Below, in pieces: positions 12,110 to 24,049 of a stretch of DNA of 64,000 nt. Source of the stretch: Myrica gale (lineage: Eukaryota > Streptophyta > Magnoliopsida > Fagales > Myricaceae). The notes below the pieces were generated by a model. The model worked only from the letters and a program-made list of their open reading frames with translations. It was not told the DNA's origin and made no database searches. How positions within the stretch are numbered: the stretch's first letter is position 1; every line of letters starts with the position of its first letter. The stretch covers positions 9,992,001 through 10,056,000 of the forward strand of contig OZ005604.1 in NCBI GenBank assembly GCA_963930655.1, in the 5' to 3' direction. Position numbers and translations under genes: made by a program.

Positions 12110-13270
12110 CAACTACATCACGGAAAGTGTCCAAGTCATCAGGAATATCTCTGGGAATCCTTTGTGGATCTGCCTCCGTCTTGAAATCATCCAGAGTCTT
12201 CTTAATTTCTTCCAGCTACTCGCTGACGCCTGACATATGAGCCACGACCAACTTGTTGCGTAGCATTGTCATAGTGGAATCCCCATCGAAGGCGGTCCGG
12301 AGCTCCTTCACCTCTTCCTCCAATGACTGCACCTGCTTCTAAAGAGGTTGTAGAGCGGCCTTCACTGTCGCGCTGACACAGCTGTCGAGGTCCACAAATA
12401 GCTGGGCCACCCAGGGAGGGGGCACTGTAGGCGCTCTCGGCTCGAGAGGTACTTTTGACGCTAATGTAGAAGGTCGTGTTGCCTCCTCTGTGGCCGCAGC
12501 TGCTCTACGAGCGAACCGTCGAGTCAATGCCCCCTACTCCTGGACAGAGTGAACTTGTCCAGCACGCTCTTAAGCCCCTTACGAGTATCCTTAGCAGTGA
12601 TCACAACACCCCGAGAAATGAGGAACTGAGTTAGAAACACGCCTTATGCGAGGCTATATTTCTTAATCCCTAAGCCTCATCCATAATCAGCTCGAACATG
12701 TACAGTGAAAAATCTATCCACGTCTGCTGACTCAGTAAGAGCATGCATTGAGCTCTCGCAAACGTGCACTTGGTAGAATAACTTCTGCCATCGACGTTCG
12801 TCGTCCAGATAAGGTGCAAAATCCACCAAAACACACTAAACTCACTCTGCATGATTATGCTGCCAACCACTGCAGAGGTCTTCCCCGTCATCAGCGTCCA
12901 TAAGTCCTGCTCTGATGTCCTTTGCTCATCCGTCAAGGGAACCGCCGGGAAGCAGGGGGTCTCAGGCCAAGGGCAGTGTAGGAAATCAACAATGACGTCT
13001 GCCGAGAACATGAACTGTACTCCTCGCACCTCCATCTGCACCTTAGGTGCTCTGTCTGCCGAGATAAGCGCACAAAAAAATCGTGCATGAGGGAGTCAAC
13101 ACAGAAACCATACACCCACGATAGCTGGTGAAGGAATCCCTGATACTCGAACAACTGGAATAGGGTGTGCTCCTCGTACAACAAATTGTCAAAATCAGAT
13201 AGCGTCACTAGTCTTTGGCCACCGGCCGCCCCCTCAACTACTCCATCCACCTCTCTACAGTCATCATTGA
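12110..13270 (-). pseudogene. transposon ORF remnant with a PF20167-like (Transposase_32) domain and coiled coil
   Basis: Minus-strand coding pieces in shifting frames. The first (about 13250-12935) reads FEYQGFLHQLSWVYGFCVDSL. The next (about 13041-12670) has VRGVQFMFSADVIVDFL and a C-terminal block SLYMFELIMDEA. The order resembles the plant transposon domain PF20167 (V-R-G-V-x-x-x-F-S-x-x-x-I, then a helical block), but this is recalled, not searched. Downstream (12540-12110) is an Ala/Arg-rich segment and a likely coiled coil (QVQSLEEEVKELRTAFDGD). Several frame changes and stops show it is broken. It shares the strand of the TNP2 remnant and sits between two motif arrays, so it may be the accessory gene of the same CACTA element. 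Confidence 0.6.
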
Positions 13271-13433
13271 ATCAGCGGGCTCCTGATCGTGGGATGATGA
13301 TCCAGTCCTGCCCTCGTTGTGCTTGCACGCTTAGCTCCTGACATTTTACGAATGCTGCAAAAATTGTATATAAATATGTGTTAATAAATAACCACAATAA
13401 TGTAATTAAAATATTAAAAAGATACAACAAAAT

Positions 13434-13915
13434 GATGATCCATCGCCACAATAGCGATTGGTTGCTCTATAAGTGATCGATTGCTTTATAAACACCGATC
13501 GACCGCATAAAACAAAACGATGTATTTGGCTTTTTAGCGATCCATCGTTACATGCTAACGATCCATCGAAAAAAAACCTCAATCTGTGGAAAATACCGAT
13601 CGATCACTACTTTTAATATTAAGCCTACAGATCGATCGCTACTTCTTCAAAACTAAGTGTTTCAATATCAAGCCTACCAAAGCGATAGATCGGTCGAGGT
13701 TTTTAAACGTACAACATCAATTCGATCGATTGGCAATTACAGTGATCGATCGACATTAAATTGAAACTCACCGTTTTAATTACCGATGCATCGATACATA
13801 AAGTATCTATCGGTTGCTAATTAATCATAACCGATTGATCGTCTACTTTAGACGATCAATCGTTTGACTCAGCATCTACAACATGATCGATCGCTGTTAA
13901 AGGCGATCAATCAGT
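13434..13915. repeat. dispersed CGATCGATCG-like motif array 2
   Basis: About 16 copies of the same 10-bp word and its variants lie in under 500 bp (for example near 13472, 13496, 13539, 13559, 13597, 13628, 13720, 13742, 13781, 13830, 13853, 13884 and 13903), one every 30 bp or so. It lies upstream of the PF20167-like ORF remnant on the minus strand, where a 5' subterminal region would be expected. Confidence 0.65.
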
Positions 13916-14132
13916 GTTTATATGTAAATGCACAGATGACAAAAAACCCCCAAAAGACGCACACAATCAGCCCCAAATGATCCCTAAACAATCCTAAACG
14001 CCAAAAATATACATTAACACAAAAATAAATACAATTTACGGACCTAAATGAAGGATATAGTAAATTAAAAATGTAAACAAAAACTCATTTAAAACAGCTT
14101 AATATCTCTTAAAAAACAATATAACTACGTAC
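13916..14132. other. AT-rich spacer, no gene seen
   Basis: AT-rich DNA between motif array 2 and the orphan exon. If the exon was part of a gene on the minus strand, this would be its downstream intron. No second exon could be recognised. Confidence 0.4.
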
Positions 14133-14249
14133 CTTTGATGTAGATGATAACAGGAAATGATTCCACTCACTTTGGAAGGCTATGCCGCACAAAATGGTTC
14201 TGTCAGCAACTTCAAAGTGTTCAATCCATTCCAAAACTTCTTTAAACAC
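14133..14249 (-). pseudogene. orphan 39-codon exon with consensus splice sites, unidentified gene
   Basis: On the minus strand an acceptor TTGTAG is followed by exactly 117 open bases and a strong donor AAAG|GTACGT, so both junctions are in phase 0. The peptide begins VFKEVLEWIEHFEVADRT and ends FLLSSTSK; it looks like ordinary globular protein, not low-complexity sequence. No partner exon is visible on either side. It lies between the CACTA-derived block and a hAT-like terminus, so a fragment of a host gene captured by a transposon is the most likely explanation. I do not recognise the parent protein. Confidence 0.5.
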
Positions 14250-14790
14250 CTACAATATGAAAAATTGATCTTATCAACTTATGTAATGGTGTTCAAGTGC
14301 ACTTAGAAATATTTTAGAGAGATAACCTCAATCATTTTGAAATATAACTTGGAAATTGTGGATTGACAATGTAAAATCTAAAAGTCTTCATAGCACTTAG
14401 AATTTTTGTTATCATCAAAATCAATTATGGATTGTTTGTAAAACAACCTTGGGCTAACATAATACATTGATTAAAAAATTTTCATGGTAGAATCTCGACC
14501 TCTTGACTTATATTATGCGATGTACTTACGAAAGTTTGGCATTAAACTCTTTAATTATGATTCCAATGCCTTCATATATACCCTTTTAAATACAATAAAT
14601 TTCTAATTTTTTCTATCAAAATTGTAAATAACTAGTTCATTCACCTAGTAAGCTTCTTGGTAACTTGAATGTAAGCATTTGATTAGACAAAACCAACAAC
14701 AAATCTCAAATATTCAGGTGAAACTAAACTATTGAGTAAACCTTGTCATGCTTCTAAAATACTACGTCTTGAGGTGAAACTAAAGTTAAA
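14250..14790. other. AT-rich non-coding stretch
   Basis: No ORF, RNA gene or clear repeat recognised. It may be intron sequence belonging to the orphan exon at 14133-14249, or transposon interior. Confidence 0.35.
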
Positions 14791-14796
14791 AAAAAA

Positions 14797-14951
14797 CCCG
14801 GTTTAACCTACACTGGGAAACCCGGTGCCGGTTAAACCGGGAACCGCCAGTTTTTTCAAAAAACCAAACCTACGCTGGCACCGATTAGGCTGGGTACCGG
14901 GAACCCGGTGTCAGTGCCACTGAAATTTCCCGGTGGCATTGTGCAGCCCTA
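14797..14951. mobile_element. hAT-like terminus with a CCGG-rich inverted repeat
   Basis: The stretch ends in CAGCCCTA (14944-14951); its reverse complement, TAGGGCTGCACAATGCC, resembles the ends of many plant hAT transposons (T/CAGGGCTGCACA). Inside are CCCGGTTTAACC (14797-14808) and its reverse complement GGTTAAACCGGG (14830-14841), plus further CCGG words. The other end and the 8-bp target duplication were not found, so this is probably a truncated non-autonomous element. Confidence 0.45.
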
Positions 14952-15295
14952 GGTGGCAAGTGTAATCATCTCTATTTATTATGATGTTTTATTTTTTTAA
15001 TATTATATATGACATGTATTTTTTTAAGGGGCAGAAAAGTCATCCCCAACTTTTATTCAAAACTAGAACAAAACTCCACTGACCCTAGAGAGAGGCTTTC
15101 CGCTCTCTCTAACGCCCATTCTGCCGGGCAGGGGTGGAGCTCTGCTCTACTCTCTCTCTCTCTCTTTCTCTCCTTTCTTCTTTCCTGGCCTTTCTCCTCT
15201 CTCCCCGCTTGGTCTTGGGCGCTCTTTTGTGTTCGGTCTCAGGCTCGATCTCGGCTATTTTGGTGGTCATCTTTGGCCACACCTAACTTGGCTGG

Positions 15296-18200
15296 TGTCA
15301 CGCCCCATGCTAATACTTACCCCCTAGACTCACCTATAGTAATGGTATGCACACAGACGGGGATTATGACACGTATGTCGCTATGAGTCTTAGCCGATTT
15401 ACTGTGAAACTTAGCGGAAATCGTATTTACAAATAAAATTGTAAAGAGAAGATGGAAAAGACGTAAGGTAAAAAATCTATGTTTTTACAAAAGGCCAATG
15501 AGTTAATAAAATCCGAATAGGTCAAAAAATGTCGGATTATAAGCTTTTGAGTAGAAATAAGAACTTTGAATAAAGGATGAGGAAAGTGACTTAAAGGAGA
15601 TTGAAAACCTGAAATAATAAGGACATCTTTAATATAAAGAAGTTCAAACCACATCCTCCCGAGACAACATAAAAGGTTGTATTACAAAGATTCGGGAACT
15701 TCCTAAAGTTCACCGTACAATTAGAAAACTAGTACACGTGAAGAAACACTGAGACTGACGAAACACTCTAGCAAGCCTAAGAGGGGTACTAATCCTCTTC
15801 GTCTAAGTCTAACGTAAGATCAATAATCTCGGATCCCGGAGTGGCACTACTATTCTCCGTTGGCGGGGCCGGGTGAAGGAAATCAAACCTTAGCCACTCG
15901 GGCGGTACATCTAGTAAACCAAAGTCCCCAAATCGTGGTAATGGGGACTGTGGGGATAGTGCGGGTACAGGGGATGGGGGTGAGGGTGAAGGCTCCCTAA
16001 GAACCAGTGGGCCTCATGCTCCACTGAAACCCATGTTCGAATCTGAAACCCATGTTCGGATCTTATGAATGCAATCACATATCCAAGCATTAAAGTACAT
16101 ATGTAACAATGCACATTAATTTGATATGAACTTGAAAGAATCATGAACAACATAACACGTTCAAAGAATAATCATTGACAATTGAAACAACCATAATAAT
16201 AACTAGAAGATCTCAGACCATTAAACTCCAATGAAGGCCTATTAGGCCTCCTTAGACCATACTGGGCCAACTCCCAAAGTATTATTGGTCATAGTGCTCT
16301 TTTAGGGGTATTGGGCCTAAAATCCATTTAGGCTCCTACACGGGCTTTGTTATTTGAGCCCTTATTCCAACTCGAATTGAGCTCAAATTTGGGCTACCCC
16401 ATCAATTTTTTGTGATCTATCCAACTACGTAACCATTATCTCATTTTGGACCCTTTTACCCTAAAGAATTAGGCAAAATGCTGAATCTTCCCTCATAGAC
16501 CTCCAGGGGCATTTTCGACCTTTACTTCATCATTTTAGGCTGAAATTTTTACAGGGATCCTAATATTAGGTAAGGATGTTATTTGGAAAGTTTCATACAA
16601 AAATACAACCTGTGGCTTACGGTCGATTTGGGCAACACCTATGTTTGCCTAAATGCCCTAGCTAAGTGTTTGTGCCTCTGATTGATCTATGCATTTTGAA
16701 ACTTTAGGCTAAAAACAATTTTAGTCTATCAATATAAAGGAGATCACAGAGAACCTAACATGTGGATTTTTCAGGAAACTTAGAAGCAAACAAAGATTAT
16801 TTGCAACATCATCAAGGAACATGCATAATGCATCTTTTTCATGCTTTCAACTTCCATAACATCTTCCTTGAGCCCATGGCTCCTTTCTTTGGCCCCATTT
16901 GGCCTTCTCTTGATCAGGAATTCTTCCAGACCTCTTGGCCATGGATTTTTCAAGAAACTTAGGAGCAAACAAAGATTATTTGCAAAATCATCAAGGAATA
17001 TGTATAATGCATCTTTTTCATGCTTTCAACTTCTATAACCTCTTCCTTGAGCCCATGACTCATTTCTTTTGCCCCATTTTGCCTTCTCTTGATCAGGAAT
17101 ACTTGCAGGCCTCTTGGCCATGGATTTTTCAAGAAACTTAGAAGCAAACAAATTTGCAACATCATCAAGGAAAATGCATAATGCATCTTTGTCATGCTTT
17201 CAACTTTCATAACCTCTTTCTTGAGCTCAAGGCTCCTTTCTTTGGCCCCATTTGGCCTCCGCTTGATCAGGGATACTTTCATGCCTCTTGGCCATCATCA
17301 TAATTATTATTGCATCACCATTTCATATCACATATGCATAGCATTGTATTATAAAACCATGAAGTGGAACATGCAACATGCAACACCATATGTCATTTTC
17401 GTTGACCAACCCGTGGTCTATAAGGCTCCAAGCTTAGTCTTATCACCACTGTCATAGCTCATAAAGCATGTCAAGAACTCTTTTGAATAATCAAACCAAC
17501 TCAACAAGCAATCTTATACACATGTTATAAGAAATATTCATTAAACCTTAACATGCAAGGTGTCTAGTTTAGGTTTTACTTCATAGAACCTATGAACCTT
17601 TCTTTTTGCAAAATCTTGAGAACCAACATAACCTTTAACATGTTCATCATTGAATCATAGCTCTAGACACAAAAATAATCAAGAATATTCAACACAAAAG
17701 AACATGTTATCCATCCTCCACAAAACTCAAGAACCTAAACCCTTACCTTGGTGATCTCGGGTAGCTCTTGATGTTCTTCTATTAAAACAAGATCTATTGG
17801 TTAATGACACTGAACTAGGGGCTAAGAAGAAGTGGAAATGATGATGAGAAAATAGAAAATAGGTGGTGCAAGGGGGTGTTCCAAGGCCTTGGCCGAAACC
17901 CCTTTGCCAACATACCTTGGCATGAAAGTTTTTCCATCTTCCTTCTCTTCTTCTTTTCCTCTTTCTCTCCTTCTTCTTCTTCTTTTTCTCCTCTTTCTTT
18001 CCTTCCTCTCCCTCTTGGCCGAATGTTCTCAGCACTCACTCCTCTCTCTCAAACTCAAATGGCCGGCTGTTGGAGTGAGAAATGCATGGCAAGGGCTGAC
18101 TTTTATAGCCAACCTTGCCATCATTTGGTCAAGGGGTGGCTGCCACAACCAAGCCCCTTGATTGGGTAGCTTGGGCGGTATAAGGGCTTGAGGATCGAAA

Positions 18201-19379
18201 TGGCACACTCTCCCTTCCCTAGGTGATGATTAAGGATACTTACACAAGCTAAAATCACTTTAAAATCACATCAATTGTGATTGCAAGCAAGCATGGCCGG
18301 TTGGTACAAATTTGCATCTCACTATTCATGCAACAAAGGCCAAGAACATTGGACAAGGGAAAAGAACAAGGAGAACAAGGCAAAACAAAGATTTCCTTGT
18401 GTGTACCGTGTGACCTATGGATGAGAGAGAGAGTGGGACCAACATGACATCAAGGTAGACTTAGGTTAGCAAAATGATTAGCTAAGTTGTAAAGTTAATC
18501 AATGCATATGTTAGAGAGAAGAAATAGGTAATTAGTCAAGTAATTAACCAAGATTACTGATAGAATAATCAAGATTGACACTAGGTAAAAATTTAGATGT
18601 AAACAAGAGAACGAAAAGGGAAGGAGGTTAAGCATACCGAAATGCATTAGGGCAAATAGAACCGAAGTAAATCATGTGTCAAGAAATTAAATCTAATATT
18701 TAGAAGATGTTAAATATGAGCTAATGAAGTATACGTAGGAAAAATATCATGTGATTAAATCAAGAAATAGGAATACTAAGATTTTAACACGAGAATGGAA
18801 GAATTTTGATTGCATTGAAACCGATAAAATAGAGACGATCACGATCATAATTATTAATTAGCTAAATATGAGAAATCAAGAAAATTAGAGAAATCTGGAA
18901 ATTTAGGGAAGGGATATCACACATTACGGAAAACTCTTAATAAACTTAAAGCCCCTAATGTAATTTATTAATGAAACCAAATACCTGAAATAATAAGAGT
19001 AAATTAGGCAAATAAAATCATAATAATATAGAAAAGATAATTTATTAAAATCAAGGTTTAAAATACAATTTTTAACAAAAGTGTAATTCGGTCATATGCT
19101 AAAAATTTAACCAACTTGTTCTAAAATATTAGAGCAAATCAAATCAAATCAATTAGACAATTTAAACACATGTATTGCAATAAAAATAGTACTCTTAATT
19201 CAAAGATTACAAATTGAAGGAAAGAAATTCTATAAGAAATTAATTAAATCGTAAATATTAAACAAGATACAAATTTAGAAAAAAAAATACTAAGGAAAGG
19301 AACACAATTACTAAAGATATGAAAATGAAAGCCTTAACAAGAGTCTCAAAAAGTATCTCAAAAGGTTTGGGGTATTACA
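15296..19379 (-). repeat. solo LTR, reverse orientation (family E, about 4.1 kb)
   Basis: Read on the minus strand it starts TGTAATACCCC and ends GGGGCGTGACA. No internal region adjoins it. The flanking pentamers differ (GCTGG at the left, ACTAA at the right), so the target duplication is lost or recombination involved different elements. It shares GGCCGAA words and a CT-rich tract with the other LTRs but lacks their stem-loop module. It carries a tandem repeat (16760-17295). It is broken off from any coding part and looks older than the family B copies. Confidence 0.75.
16760..17295. repeat. three tandem copies of a unit of about 178 bp in the family E LTR
   Basis: The unit starts near ATGGATTTTTCAAGAAACTT and includes ATAATGCATCTTTTTCATGC and GCCCCATTT. 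Copies begin at about 16762, 16940 and 17119 and differ by scattered substitutions. They create similar spurious ORFs in neighbouring copies. Confidence 0.85.
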
Positions 19380-20048
19380 ACTAACCTCTCCATTTCTCCT
19401 CTTCTGTGCACCTCCTATCTATTCCTTCGCTGGTGTTTTCTGCTTTCAATAAATGTGGTGGCTTCTCGCTTTGGGTTTTGCTCCGGTGGAGTATGCTTGG
19501 TGGCAGTGGGACAGCTTCCGACGAGCTCGCAACCCATGCTTGGTTTCGGCAGCTTCGATGCTTCATTGTGGCCCCTGTCCGGCAGCCCCTTTGGGCCTTT
19601 GTCTTCCATGCGCCGCTGTTGAGGAGCGTGGATCTGACGCGCATGGGGTCCTTGGTCTCCTTTGTGGGTGTTTTTGTTGCAGGTGCTGATCCTAATCCAC
19701 CTCCGGCGATGGTTTCTGTCATTCTCGGCGTGGTGGAGTGATGTCCAGGGTTTGTGGACCCGGTTCGGAATTATGGGTCTGTTGACACGGGTTGTAAAGG
19801 CCCTTCTGGCCTGTAGTCTCGTAGCCTTGAAGGCCTTCATGTATAATGACCTTCGGGCCTTTGAAATTGATGTAAAGAGCCTTTGTGCTCCCTATGATTG
19901 TCTCCAAACTTGAATGGTTGTGAATTTAGTGCTTTTATTTGCCTTCTATTAACAATGAAATCCATCTTTCCTTAGAAAAAAAGAACAAAACACCAACTAC
20001 GGTAGTTGGAAACCCGCGTACAACCATGTTATATTATATATGACATGT

Positions 20049-20466
20049 CTAATATAACTAATTCGACACGCAATTTTATGAAGTGGCAGGCACGAGTTAT
20101 GAATGGCAGGCTGACAGGACACTTTTTGTTTATAGACAAAAGTCCGATGAACAACTGTGACCGGTCTGAAAAGCAAAACCCGAGTCTTAACCCTTACAAA
20201 GGAAAAGAACAAATAAGACCAAACGAACGGAGCCAGAGTAAGTGGTTCCTATAACTGCTCGAGGATTTCTTAAACAAGTAGGTTATTATCTTTCTTCAAT
20301 AACTACACCGATATTGCTCTTAAACCATGACTGCCTATTTTACATTTGTGCCATTTGCAAGAGAGGAGAGAAGGGAAGGGAAGAGAAAATACATACGAGA
20401 GAATCTGTTCGAGTCAAAGACAAATAACATTTTAAGAAACAAAAGTGGAGGGATTCATGCAATCCT
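20049..20466. other. 3' flank of the TLC-domain gene
   Basis: AT-moderate sequence without a convincing ORF. Its right part (about 20300-20466) is the likely 3' UTR of the minus-strand TLC gene, whose stop codon is at 20467-20469. No clear polyadenylation signal was picked. Confidence 0.4.
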
Positions 20467-23400
20467 TCACTGCCTCTTTGCTGCCACTGTCTTCTTTAAT
20501 CCCTTGAAAATCTTCCCAAACCACATCAAATTCATAATAGATAGCACCAATGGTACCACAGATACTAGAACGAGCCCGAAGGTGCGCATCTGCTTTACCT
20601 GCATGGTGAGAGAACGGTAATATGAATACATAACAATACGGCATTCCGGCCAAATATCATCCGGTTGACCAAAAGATACTGAAAAATGGAAACATCTGGA
20701 ACGTTCTAAACAATCAATAATCTTAACTATTTTTTACAACTTGTCTGTCAGTGCAAGGAACCACAGTAATAGCTCATTTTCGCCTAATAGATGTGTGCCT
20801 TCTATGGTAAGCATTTATGATCTACTTAGTTGATGGTATACTATATGTATTCCAAACTCAGGACCTTGGGATCAACCAAATACTGTTAGTTATCTACTAA
20901 AGACTAATCCCTTTCCACCAATCATTTCGGATTAATGACTCATAACAAGATGAAACTGAAATTGGGAAATCAAGCAGTCTTATATTTTTATTGTTAGCCA
21001 TCTTTGCACCACATCCAATATTTACCAGATAAAATTTTGCAAGAATAGTTATTACCTGATCATAGTGAATGTACATATGGTAAAACAGGTACATGAACAG
21101 GATTATCCTGGCAACCTGCAAAAATGTAACATGTAATAGCGCAAAATATGAAGGGCACATCCAGGAGAGATTCACAGTTGTCTTCTTTTGACAAAAATAA
21201 TGAAAGCAAAGAACAGAAGTTTTATGACACTTGAGGAAATAGCTTTAACATACCAGCCAAGAAAAGAATATAACAAATCCATTTATAAGATATGATCTTG
21301 ACCTCTTCATTCCGGCTATATCGAGATACCTTCACAAGCCGAACTCATATGCATCAAATTTAAAGGAATTCATTTTTTTTTTGATAAGTATAAGGAATTC
21401 GTTTAATTTAAGAATCTTTTTTTGATTTTCCTAAGCAAGAATCAAGTCTCTGAATAAATAACAACTACCATCGCAAATTGATGCAAGGGGTTGTGGTTTC
21501 TGAGATAAGAACCATGTACGTGTAAACCTGCCCCTCTCCAGTTAACATTGCATATGCTACCGCTGCTATTGAAAGAAGATGATGAATCACCTGAAATATT
21601 GATGTTATAACCACGTGCTGAACATAAGCAAGTTAAAAGTAGTTCACAACTAGTACAGAAACTCTTCCAACCCACCCTCAAAAAAAAGTAAAAAATAAAA
21701 AAAAAGGAAAGCAAAAACTGTACTAAGCGTGAAGTACAGAAACTGTGAGTCAATTGATAGATTCATTTGAGAGAGACCGTACTTACATACTCAAATCCAC
21801 CTAGGGCAGGATAAAACCAGAAGATCATCCCCAGGTCAACCAGAAAGTAACCAACTGACACCTATCAACATTATACCAAAATATGAAAACATAAACTTCA
21901 GATAAATTACAGCAGGAGGGGAGACAAGAAAATGAAACAGACTACACTCATGAAATAAGGTAGAAAATAGTAGTCTACCTTCAACAGCATCACTTAAATG
22001 CAAAAAAACTAGTCACAACGCAATAGAAGGCTAGCTACATAGGGAGTTATATTCCAACAGGACTAGCTACACAGATCCCAAAGCGCATTAAATCAATTAA
22101 ACATTATATTATTATTAAACAAATTTTAGAAAATTACAGATCAGGAAAAAACCAAAAAATAAATAAATCAGCTATCTCTTTTTGCAGTTAGGGCAGTCTC
22201 ATTAAATCAAGGAGATATTTACTAATGTTAAGCTGTAGGAATAATACACTTCGAAAATTTGCCATTTCACAAGACTTAATTAGCCGATTTTCTTTTCGTT
22301 AGGAATAAGGGATTCCATGGAAGGAGAATGAACCAAGAAACAAAGTGCATCATCAGCAGGCTTCTCTTGAATGTTCCGTCCTTTCATCTTTGGGACATCC
22401 TAAAATAAGTATCCACTTACTAGAAATAAAACCATTTATTGCGTAATTTTTCTATGGTACACTAGTTTGTTTATGTAATAGAAAGAACAGTTCATGTAAT
22501 ACAAAATTTCCACCTCCAATGTAGTGTTAAAAGGCATTTTGGGAACATAATTAATGCTTTCATTAATAAGCATGTCGTCTCTATAGCCAAGGCATTTATT
22601 TTGGGATAGAGGAAGTACAATTTGGGACAAAAAGCGACAGAAAGTCCAAATAAAAGAAATACATCTTCAACAACTTTAATCCAAACAGTCAAGGTTCCTA
22701 GAACAAAAGATCTGCTGCATATGACTCAGTAACCATGCCTTAATCTTCATCCTAGCTCAAAATCAACTCTTTCGCACCCCTTGGGGCCTTCCAACTCTAT
22801 AAACACAAACTTCCTATTGTCAACTCTGGGTTTCCATCAAAATCCAGCTGTCTCACACTGGCTGAGGAAGTATCACCCCCCCTCTCTTCTTCTTTCCCAA
22901 AACAAACCCCAAGAACCAAAAAAAGAACAAAAAAAAAAACCTAACTGAAAGAAGTGCGTATGGCTTGATTATCTTAGAACATCACAAAGGTGGAGGATCA
23001 TGGCATCCCCCCTGCCCACCCCCAAAAAATTATATACCAATGAGTGGAACTAGTGGTGGTAGATCCAGTGGAATAGACTCTTGGTAAGAAAGGTTAATTA
23101 AACATTTATCAAAAAAAGAGCATCACCAGAAGCTAATAAGAAATCTAACAATCAAAACAAAAGCAAAAAGTATCCAAACAGAGTTGCAATTGAACCAGTT
23201 TTAAAACAAGTTTTCATAATCGTTTTTTCCCCTCCTCGTCTCTCTTGTTAAGCACTAACCAACAGACCCCTGGGGAATTGAACCAGTGATGCAATTGAGT
23301 CCAAAGACCATTGTTGGCATATCTCAAAACACTTATGGCAAAGAAAAAGAACTAAGAAAAAAACACAGCAATAAATACTAGTAAAAAGAATGATAACTTT

Positions 23401-24049
23401 TATAGAAATCAGAAATTTCATAACTTGAGGTATCTCACCCCCAAGGCAAATGTAGACGGCAGGGAACATCGACGTGTAACGAGGCCAGCAAATTGGTGGT
23501 CAGAATAGAGATCCAACCAGAACACAAAGTATAATGAAGTAAATGTGATAAACATGGCATGAAGAGTTGATATGGCCCTGCATAAACAATTAAAGCGACA
23601 TGTATAAACTTTGCATCAAGAGGGAAAGATGAGTTAGACTAATGGGGGGAGATTCTGAACACCTGATATTCCATTCAACACGTTGCATTTTGGAAAGGCT
23701 GGCATAGCTCTTAAAGTAAATAGCACTGATCATCTGAGTAACATCATAGACCTGACAAAGAAGGAATACTTAGAAGAACGAAAGCGAGAGAGAAAGAGAG
23801 GGGATACAGAAATAATGAAAAGAGATAACTCAAACAAAGTAGAAAACACAATGGCACAATAAGGAAGAATGTGAAGCACCTTTCACATGGACTGACTACG
23901 TGCCCAAATAGATAAAGCCAGTGATTAGAACATACCATTTTGCAAGCGAAAATGCCCCAAATGACAGAAACATATGGGATATACGAGTCTGCTAGCATAT
24001 ATTCCTTTAGCAGCCACTCGGCCTGGTAGTGGTATAATTTCATTTCCAT
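20467..24049 (-). CDS. TLC-domain membrane protein (TLCD4/TMEM56-like), eight coding exons
   Basis: Spliced from exons 24049-23936, 23751-23663, 23577-23439, 21861-21787, 21590-21469, 21329-21254, 21115-21056 and 20598-20467. Every intron is GT-AG and the frame stays open to TGA, giving 268 residues, the usual family length. The start ATG has a good context (ACCATGG) and is the first in frame. Recognisable pieces are YHYQAEWLLKEYMLADSYIP (N-terminus), the TLC core with STLHAMFITFTSLYFVFW, GYFLVDLGMIFW, the paired histidines of VIHHLLS, LISETTTPCINLRWYLDIAG, ARIILFMYLFYHMYIHYDQV and a basic end KKTVAAKRQ. TLC proteins are multi-pass membrane proteins; relatives act in ceramide synthesis or lipid sensing, and plant members of this subgroup have no settled reaction. 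The third intron is 1,577 bp. No break is seen, so this is very likely a functional host gene. Confidence 0.93.

Larger units (their letters stand above)
15000..20048 (+). mobile_element. candidate retroposed sequence, split by a solo LTR, between 18-bp direct repeats
   Basis: The 18-bp word ATATTATATATGACATGT occurs at 15000-15017 and 20031-20048. Between the copies, leaving out the solo LTR at 15296-19379, about 0.93 kb remains: a left part with CT-rich runs (15120-15200) and a right part ending in a short A-run (19976-19981). Long direct repeats and a 3' A-run suggest a LINE-type retroposition, but about 50 bp lie between the A-run and the right repeat, including a palindrome CCAACTACGGTAGTTGG. 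No reverse transcriptase is seen. The repeat is AT-rich, so chance or an older element is possible. Confidence 0.35.

Noticed and set aside
19406-19741. Overlapping ORFs of 111-141 codons on both strands at 19406-19840
   Set aside because: Short GC-richer stretch in the possible retroposed sequence; several frames are open at once and none shows a known domain.
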